From Clostridia bacterium (GTDB lineage: Bacteria > Bacillota_E > RBS10-35 > JAJYVN01): a DNA stretch of 5,559 bases. Numbering within the stretch: the stretch's first letter is position 1; each line of letters opens with the position of its first letter. This document shows positions 1 to 5,559 of the stretch, one piece after another. The stretch is from positions 1 through 5,559 of the forward strand of contig DAHWHV010000181.1 in NCBI GenBank assembly GCA_027335545.1, in the 5' to 3' direction. The notes beneath the pieces are model-generated. The model was not told the origin of the DNA and ran no database searches. It saw only the letters and a program-made list of their open reading frames with translations. The translations under genes were made by a program, and so were the position numbers.

Positions 1-1
1 C

Positions 2-1687
<1,686 letters not shown>

Positions 1688-1736
1688 CCGCCAAGGGGCC
1701 CGGACCGGGGCGATGATCGCCAAAGGGGTGGCGCCA

Positions 1737-1760
1737 GGAACCGCCCGGACGGGCGGTTCC
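1737..1760 (+). promoter_or_regulatory. Perfect hairpin just upstream of the DUF402 ribosome-binding site
   Basis: The 10-base arms GGAACCGCCC (1737-1746) and GGGCGGTTCC (1751-1760) are perfectly complementary, with a GGAC loop of four. The structure starts 49 bases after the Lon-like stop codon and ends only four bases before the purine-rich GAGAAGGG at 1764-1771. No T-run follows, so it is not a canonical intrinsic terminator. It could be an attenuator, an mRNA processing or stability element, a U-less terminator, or a protein operator. The inverted repeat is seen directly; its role is inference. Confidence 0.6.
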
Positions 1761-1763
1761 AGC

Positions 1764-1771
1764 GAGAAGGG
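1764..1771 (+). promoter_or_regulatory. Ribosome-binding site deciding the DUF402 start
   Basis: GAGAAGGG is the only purine-rich Shine-Dalgarno-like stretch before this gene. It lies 11 bases before the ATG at 1783 but only two before an in-frame GTG at 1774. This favours the ATG as start. Confidence 0.6.
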
Positions 1772-1782
1772 CGGTGGCTGCC

Positions 1783-2298
1783 ATGGGCACACGACCAGCG
1801 GGTCCGCTGGTCGAGGAGCGCAAGCACAAGCTGGACGGGCGGACGCTGATCTATCCGTGCGTCGGGCTGGAGTTGGGCCCGGAGCGCGCCGTACTCTACT
1901 ACCGGATCGAGCGGGATACCGAGGTTGCCGACGGCGTGCTGCACCTGCCGGCCGGCACTCGCACCTACGCCGTGTTCTGGACGGATCGCCCCTACAACGT
2001 CTACCACTGGTGTGACGCGCGGGGGGAGACGATCGCGTACTACTGCAATGCCGCGACGGAGACGGAGGTCGCGCCGGAGGCCGTCGAGTGGCTGGACCTG
2101 GAGGCGGACGTGCTCATTACCCCCGACCGCTGCCCCCGGGTGCTGGACCTGGAAGAGGTCCCGGCCCATCTCGCGCCCGCCCACCACGCGGCCCTGGGCT
2201 TGGCCCTCTCCCGCCTAGCCCGTGACGGTGTGGCCATTGCCCACGAGGCCGACGCGCTGACGGCGCCGCACCGGGCGCAGGGGGGGCGGGGCCGGTGA
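1783..2298 (+). CDS. DUF402 (FomD/Ntdp-like) nucleotide phosphatase family protein
   Basis: A 171-residue cytoplasmic protein with no signal peptide or membrane segment. The core matches the DUF402 fold. An N-terminal beta-rich part leads to a WTDRPYNVYHW block (66-76), then the IAYYCNAATET strand (84-94), and then the acidic signature VEWLDLEADV-ITPD-VLDLEE (101-125). Asp105, Asp109, Asp115, Asp122 and Glu124/125 sit where family members have metal-binding acidic residues, so activity looks plausible. Characterised relatives are metal-dependent hydrolases of phosphoanhydride bonds: nucleoside tri/diphosphatases in Gram-positive bacteria, and FomD, which acts on a cytidylyl intermediate in fosfomycin biosynthesis. 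The substrate here cannot be read from sequence. A GTG at 1774 would add MAA, but the ribosome-binding-site spacing favours the ATG at 1783. The gene overlaps the next by four bases (GTGA), so the two are probably translationally coupled. Confidence 0.86.
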   Translation: MGTRPAGPLVEERKHKLDGRTLIYPCVGLELGPERAVLYYRIERDTEVADGVLHLPAGTRTYAVFWTDRPYNVYHWCDARGETIAYYCNAATETEVAPEAVEWLDLEADVLITPDRCPRVLDLEEVPAHLAPAHHAALGLALSRLARDGVAIAHEADALTAPHRAQGGRGR

Positions 2299-3281
2299 CC
2301 GCGCTCCCCCCCCTGCCTTCCCCCGGGGTGCCCTTCGCCTTCCCGCCGGAGGCGATGGAATCGTTGGCGGCCTTGACCCCCGCGGTGCGGCGCGCCGGGC
2401 GCACCCTGCTGCTCGCGGATGAGCCGGAGCGCGTGCACGGGCCCGGGCTGATGTACCGGGACACGGTCAGCGGGCCGTTCCGCGCCTATCTCTACGCCCT
2501 GATCGACGTGCCCGCGGCCATCGGCTTTGAGGTGCGGGTGCGCAACCCCGGGACGATGCCCGTCACGGTGCGGGTGGAGCGCGCCGGGGTCGGCGGACCG
2601 GGGGCGGGCTTTTTCCAGGTGGGCCAGGCCGCCCTGGCCGCCTGGCTGGCGGAGCAGGCGCCGTTGCGCCCGTTTGCGGTGCCGCCCGGCCGGACGCTGC
2701 CGCTCTGGCCCCCCTTGCGCCACAAGCGGGCGGTTCGCGGACAAGCCCTGAACGCGATCGTCGATGCGACGGCCTCGGGCCCGCTGGAGGTGTCCCTGGT
2801 CGCGGACGGCGGCGGCCGCGCGGAGCCGGAGCCGTTGCCGCCGGGGCCCCGGCCCGCCGCGCTACCCATGCGCGGGTCCTTCGCGGCGGCCGACCTCACG
2901 CTCGCCGTGGCCTGCGCGCCCGGGCAGCGGCTGCGCCTCGGGCTCCCGCCGAGCTACCTCGTCGGCTACTCGGCGCTGGACGAACTCGCGGTCATCAACT
3001 ACGGCAACTACGGCGTACGGTACGACATCGCGCTGTCGGCGCAGGGCCCGGCAGCCGAGGCGACGCTGGTCTTTGTGCCAGGCGGCGGGGGTTTCTGCGG
3101 CGCCGTGGCGATGGGCCGGCGGCTCCTGCCCCTGGCCGCGCCGGGCGGCCGCCAACTCGATGTGCGCCAGGCCGTGTCCCTCGGCCGCCACCGCCTGCCG
3201 GCCGCGGGCGCCCCGCCCCTGACCCTGACGTGGATGGCGCCCGCCGCCAGCTACCTCCCCGCCGTGCTGGCCCTGGGGTGA
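2295..3281 (+). CDS. Conserved-type beta-rich protein of unknown function
   Basis: A 328-residue protein starting at a GTG that overlaps the preceding stop (GTGA), with the G-rich stretch at 2280-2290 as likely ribosome-binding site. I cannot assign a function. The block HGPGLMYRDTVSGPFR (48-63), then VRNPGTMPVTVRVERAGVGGP (82-102), VGQAALAAWL (109-118), a strand containing ATASGPLEVSLVA (158-170) and NYGNYGVRYDIAL (235-247) resemble, from memory, a family of Firmicute proteins. Several of those are exported and carry a copper-amine-oxidase N-terminal-like domain. Here no such domain and no signal peptide are seen; the N-terminus is Pro-rich (MTALPPLPSPGVPFAF). A proline/glycine-rich linker around 172-192 separates two beta-rich halves, suggesting a two-domain, beta-sandwich-like protein. 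Codon bias matches its neighbours. The coding call is firm and the family link is moderate. Confidence 0.85.
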   Translation: MTALPPLPSPGVPFAFPPEAMESLAALTPAVRRAGRTLLLADEPERVHGPGLMYRDTVSGPFRAYLYALIDVPAAIGFEVRVRNPGTMPVTVRVERAGVGGPGAGFFQVGQAALAAWLAEQAPLRPFAVPPGRTLPLWPPLRHKRAVRGQALNAIVDATASGPLEVSLVADGGGRAEPEPLPPGPRPAALPMRGSFAAADLTLAVACAPGQRLRLGLPPSYLVGYSALDELAVINYGNYGVRYDIALSAQGPAAEATLVFVPGGGGFCGAVAMGRRLLPLAAPGGRQLDVRQAVSLGRHRLPAAGAPPLTLTWMAPAASYLPAVLALG

Positions 3282-3631
3282 GCGCGGGGTCACCGGACGG
3301 GGCGCGCCCCTCGTGGCTTGACTCTCGCCACGCTCTGCCGTGCGCCGTGGTCGCTCAACCCCTGCGGCCAGTCGGCCCTGACCGCGCGGTGGCCGGCACG
3401 CGCTTTGCCCCCGTGGGACGCTGCGCCCACGACCCCCTGCCAGGCCCTTACCCCAGCGGCGGCGCCGTGCTGGGCGGCCTCGCGGGCCACAATGAGGTCC
3501 GCGGCGCGGAATTCTCGGTCGCCGACCCAGCAGCACGGTTCCAACGCCATGCCGAGGTCTAACACCCCGAGGCTGGCATCTTGCCTCACTCGTCGCTTGT
3601 CAACTCAGGAACTCTGATCATCCACGGCTGC
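3282..3631. other. Convergent intergenic region, no confident gene; composition shifts near the right end
   Basis: These 350 bases lie between two convergent stop codons, so terminators for both genes are expected. Only weak structures are visible: a 12-base palindrome GGGGCGCGCCCC at 3299-3310 and a 6-bp stem (CGTGGC/GCCACG, 3312-3332, nine-base loop), neither followed by a T-run. From about 3555 to 3634 the base composition falls clearly below that of the flanks. A minus-strand open frame (3290-3589, 99 codons from GTG) crosses the region, but it has no recognisable domain and no convincing ribosome-binding site. It could be a decayed gene or mobile-element remnant, or simply chance in GC-rich DNA. 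Confidence 0.5.
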
Positions 3632-4369
3632 TTAGGGCCGCACCGTGACGCCCAGCATCGCGGCGTGCTGCCGCAACGCCTCGCGCACGTGCAGGTCCCA
3701 GTACTCCCACGTGTGGGCGCCGGGGTGCTCGCGGTAGGTGTGCGGCAGGCCGACGGCCCCCAGGTGGCGATGGAAGGAGCGATTGTCCGCGATCAGGAAG
3801 TCCTCGGTGCCGCAGTCGAAGGTGAGGCGGGGCAGGCTCGGCCGCGGCAGGCGCGCCACGCGCTCGGCGATGGCGTAGACGTCGTCGGCGTCGGCCTCTT
3901 CCGCGGACAGCCCGAAGCGCTCGCGCAACCGCTCGGGGGCGGGCAGCGAACTGCTGTGGGCCCAGATGGAGGCGAAGCGGCCGGGGTGCTTGAGCCCCAG
4001 GCGCACAGCGCCCCCGCCGCCCATGGAGAGCCCACCGATGGCGGCCCGGCCGGGCCGCGTGCCAAAGGCCGTGCCGACGTGCTCGGCCAGGTCGCCCACG
4101 ACGAAGTCCTCGTAACGCTCCCGCGGGCCGGCGTTGCGCCACCAGGACAGCCCGCCGTCGGGCATGACGACGAGGAACGGGTAGGGCGCGACGTGATGGA
4201 CCAGGCGGCTGAAATGGACCCAGGCGGTGTGGTCATCGGAGGCCCCGTGCAGTTGGTAGAGCACGGGGTAGGGCCCGGGCCCGTGGCGGCCGGGGTCAGG
4301 CAGGATCGCCGTGTAGGTGACGTGACGCCCCAGGGCGCGGCTGTGGAACTGCATGGTGGCGAGGTTCAA
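3632..4369 (-). CDS. Putative esterase, alpha/beta hydrolase (esterase D/FrmB-like, PF00756 type)
   Basis: Serine hydrolase of the putative esterase family, about 245 residues, the usual length. The ester substrate is unknown; relatives include S-formylglutathione hydrolases, carbohydrate esterases and mycolyltransferases. Numbered from the TTG at 4369, the oxyanion region is YQLHG (38-42). The nucleophile elbow is GGLSMGG with Ser115, the acid is Asp190 in CGTEDFL, and the base is His219 in GAHTWEYWD, so the triad is complete. There is no signal peptide, suggesting a cytoplasmic enzyme. Start choice: TTG is preceded by AGGGGG ten bases upstream, and it leaves nine residues before the FHS strand, as I recall for family members. 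ATG at 4354 lacks a ribosome-binding site and would be very short at the N-terminus. GTG at 4510 would add 47 low-complexity residues. The gene is convergent with the 328-residue gene and lies downstream of, but well separated from, the cell-wall-hydrolase-like gene. Confidence 0.92.
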   Translation of the reverse strand: MNLATMQFHSRALGRHVTYTAILPDPGRHGPGPYPVLYQLHGASDDHTAWVHFSRLVHHVAPYPFLVVMPDGGLSWWRNAGPRERYEDFVVGDLAEHVGTAFGTRPGRAAIGGLSMGGGGAVRLGLKHPGRFASIWAHSSSLPAPERLRERFGLSAEEADADDVYAIAERVARLPRPSLPRLTFDCGTEDFLIADNRSFHRHLGAVGLPHTYREHPGAHTWEYWDLHVREALRQHAAMLGVTVRP

Positions 4370-4379
4370 CGGCAGTGCA

Positions 4380-4385
4380 CCCCCT
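4380..4385 (-). promoter_or_regulatory. Ribosome-binding site of the esterase gene
   Basis: AGGGGG on the minus strand, ten bases before the TTG at 4369. It is the best Shine-Dalgarno match near the esterase N-terminus and is the main reason to prefer TTG over the ATG at 4354. Confidence 0.5.
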
Positions 4386-4437
4386 GGGGCGCCGGGCTTC
4401 GCCGCGCAGGGGTGCCCGCCTGCAGGGCGCGGCCGGT

Positions 4438-4461
4438 CGGCAGGATGCCAGCATCCTGCCG
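4438..4461. repeat. Perfect 11-bp inverted repeat upstream of the esterase: candidate operator
   Basis: The arms CGGCAGGATGC (4438-4448) and GCATCCTGCCG (4451-4461) are perfectly complementary with a two-base CA spacer. The near-zero loop favours a binding site for a dimeric transcription factor over an RNA hairpin. It lies about 70 bases upstream of the esterase TTG, a normal place for an operator. The palindrome is seen directly; the function is inferred, and no regulator gene is in the window. Confidence 0.6.
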
Positions 4462-4782
4462 GTTGCCACGGGAGGGTCGGCGGTTCGGCGCCCAGGGCCC
4501 GCGCCAGCACCTCGCCCGCTCGCGTCGCGGGGTCCCTCTGCGCGGACGGTGCCTGCCGGAGACTGCGCGATGCGCGATCATTCCCGGCGCGGGCTTCGGC
4601 CGATCACCCCGTGAGAACGGGCGGAGAGTCGGCGGACGGCACGGGCTGCCATGAGGGGTGGCAGGTCCAAGTCCCGGTTGCCCCCGCGGGGGGTACGCGG
4701 AGGGATCGGGCTCGGCATTTTCGACCACGCTCCTGGGGCGGGCACGGGGACCGGTGCTGTGGCCGGTGCGCCCGCTGGCCGG

Positions 4783-4810
4783 TCCCAGCCGGAGCTGCCC
4801 GCGGCTGGGA
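4783..4810 (-). terminator. Hairpin after the cell-wall-hydrolase-like gene, possible terminator
   Basis: A 9-bp perfect stem (TCCCAGCCG/CGGCTGGGA) with a ten-base loop begins about 14 bases after the TGA stop at 4824-4826. No T-run follows on the minus strand, so any termination would be non-canonical. Position and symmetry are the only support. Confidence 0.45.
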
Positions 4811-4823
4811 AGCGGCCCTTCGC

Positions 4824-5558
4824 TCAGAGGGCGCCGCCCACGGCCGTCACCGCGGCCTGGGCCGCGGCCAGGTGCGCACGGTAGGCGCCGCCCGCGTAGG
4901 CCGGCCACGCGCCCCAGCCTTGGTACCCGCCCGCGATGGCCGCTGCCAGCGCCGCGCTGTTGGCCGGCACCGACAACCACCACGCCCACACCACGGGGTC
5001 CGGGCTGCGCGCCTCCCGCGCCAGCGCGCGGCTGTAGGTGGCCATGTCGATCTGCATCCAGCCGAAGGCGGCATGCGGCGCCGCTCCGGCGTCCGGCAGG
5101 GGACGGGCGCGGGGGTGGGCGCAGGCGGAGAGTTCGCGCACCAGGTCGGCGTCCGGGTACTGCGCGCACGGGCGGCCGGCCGCAAGGGGGTCGAGCCCTG
5201 AGCAGGCGGCGCCCACCGCGACCATGACCGCGGCGGCAGACGGCTTCACATGGCGGAGGGCCAGACGCGCGGCTTCGGCCATGGGGAGTGGGCCCGGCAC
5301 GGGGCCGAACGCCGCCTCCTCTGGAACGCCGGCCTGCGCGACGGCAAGGGCGGCCCCGGCGGTGGGGAGCAGGGCCGCTACGGACGCCGCCCAGCCGCCC
5401 GGGCCGGATGGATCCTCGCGGCCCGTGGCCGCCGGCCAGCCGGCATCCGCCAGCGCCCGTAGGAAGGCGGGCGGGTCGCCGCGCAGCGACCAGGCGTGGG
5501 CCACCGCCGTCCCGCCCCAGGGGCCCCGGGCCTGCGCGGCGTCGGCCGCGGCGGCCTC
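4824..5558 (-). CDS. Lysozyme/SLT-like protein, probable cell-wall-hydrolase relative (N-terminus outside window)
   Basis: The minus-strand frame is open to the right edge. A GTG at 5504 exists, but sequence before it (QARGPWGGTAVAHAW) continues naturally and no ribosome-binding site is evident, so the real start is probably outside. The C-terminal half resembles goose-lysozyme/SLT-type domains. It has a helix followed by CSGLDP, where the family usually reads ESGLNP, then AFGWMQI (family: SYGLMQI), then a Trp-rich helix WAWWLSVPANSAALAAAIAG. It ends with GWGAWPAYAGGAYRAHLAAA, matching the usual W-x-W, Y-x-x-G-x-Y ending. The catalytic Glu position is Cys (codon 5202-5204), and about 37 residues with two more Cys are inserted before AFGWMQI. 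The N-terminal visible part (RGDPPAFLRALADAGW) faintly resembles the end of a glucosaminidase domain, suggesting a two-domain protein. Family fit is moderate; activity is doubtful. Export cannot be judged without the N-terminus. Confidence 0.72.
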   Translation of the reverse strand, partial: EAAAADAAQARGPWGGTAVAHAWSLRGDPPAFLRALADAGWPAATGREDPSGPGGWAASVAALLPTAGAALAVAQAGVPEEAAFGPVPGPLPMAEAARLALRHVKPSAAAVMVAVGAACSGLDPLAAGRPCAQYPDADLVRELSACAHPRARPLPDAGAAPHAAFGWMQIDMATYSRALAREARSPDPVVWAWWLSVPANSAALAAAIAGGYQGWGAWPAYAGGAYRAHLAAAQAAVTAVGGAL

Positions 5559-5559
5559 C

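Larger units (their letters stand above)
4370..4823. other. 454-base intergenic region upstream of the esterase
   Basis: Open frames on both strands here look like GC-rich artefacts: none has a recognisable domain or a good ribosome-binding site. The region carries the esterase ribosome-binding site, an 11-bp palindrome (4438-4461), a small stem CTGCCA/TGGCAG (4646-4664), a CCCCCGCGGGGG palindrome (4681-4692) and a hairpin next to the upstream gene's stop (4783-4810). I found no convincing -35/-10 pair on the minus strand, though an esterase promoter is expected somewhere here. Confidence 0.5.

Noticed and set aside
3290..3589. Minus-strand 99-codon frame considered as a transposase fragment
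   Set aside because: No DDE or other transposase motif and no terminal inverted repeats could be found; it is kept only as a possibility within the intergenic description.
4570..4620. Minus-strand text CACGGGGTGATCGG resembling part of a ydaO-type c-di-AMP riboswitch
   Set aside because: Only one short block resembles the motif, with a base missing from GGGGTGAAT. The other conserved blocks, such as GAACCCG-CAGCT, are absent, and the downstream gene is an esterase rather than a typical target.
4651..4693. GGGGTGGCAGG followed by a GC-rich palindrome, reminiscent of a T-box antiterminator
   Set aside because: The invariant ACCGCG part is missing, there is no T-run, and no plus-strand gene follows.
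4651..4884. Small plus-strand open frame starting at an ATG in the intergenic region
   Set aside because: No ribosome-binding site, Gly/Arg/Pro-rich translation, and it runs into the 3' end of the well-supported minus-strand gene.
4366..5169. Long minus-strand open frame (267 codons) overlapping the cell-wall-hydrolase-like gene and the intergenic region
   Set aside because: Arg/Pro/Gly-rich translation without any domain; it is an out-of-frame reading of the lysozyme-like gene in high-GC DNA.

Overview
The window is very GC-rich DNA (roughly three quarters G+C by eye) with strongly GC-biased third codon positions. All five recognisable genes are protein-coding. The families seen are a Lon-type AAA+ protein, a DUF402 nucleotide phosphatase, a beta-rich protein of a type I associate with Firmicutes, an EstA/FrmB-type esterase and a cell-wall-hydrolase-like protein. 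Together they suggest a high-GC Gram-positive bacterium, perhaps a thermophilic high-GC Firmicute of the Symbiobacterium/Thermaerobacter/Limnochorda kind. That placement is inference; no rRNA or marker gene is present.

Layout. A plus-strand unit fills the left 3.3 kb. It starts with a Lon-like ATPase/protease homologue cut by the left edge (to 1687). A 95-base gap with a perfect hairpin follows, then a DUF402 protein (1783-2298), then a 328-residue protein of unknown function (2295-3281) whose start overlaps the DUF402 stop in a GTGA junction. After a 350-base convergent intergenic region, two genes run on the minus strand. These are an alpha/beta-hydrolase esterase (3632-4369) and, upstream of it, a lysozyme/transglycosylase-like protein cut by the right edge (4824-5558). 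They are separated by 454 bases that contain a perfect 11-bp palindrome and a terminator-like hairpin.

The most striking feature is the Lon homologue. Its ATPase module is complete (Walker A, Walker B, sensor 1, arginine finger, sensor 2). In its peptidase module both catalytic residues appear replaced: Ser by Thr435 and Lys by Cys478, still exactly 43 residues apart as in active Lon (numbered from the codon at base 8). It looks like a pseudoprotease that keeps its motor. The protein at the right edge likewise has Cys where the lysozyme/SLT catalytic Glu is expected. The esterase, by contrast, has a full catalytic triad, and the DUF402 protein keeps its acidic metal-ligand positions.

How the genes work together is not clear from sequence alone. 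The DUF402 gene and the 328-residue gene are almost certainly co-translated. Co-transcription with the Lon homologue is plausible because they are co-directional and close, but the hairpin between them may separate or regulate expression.
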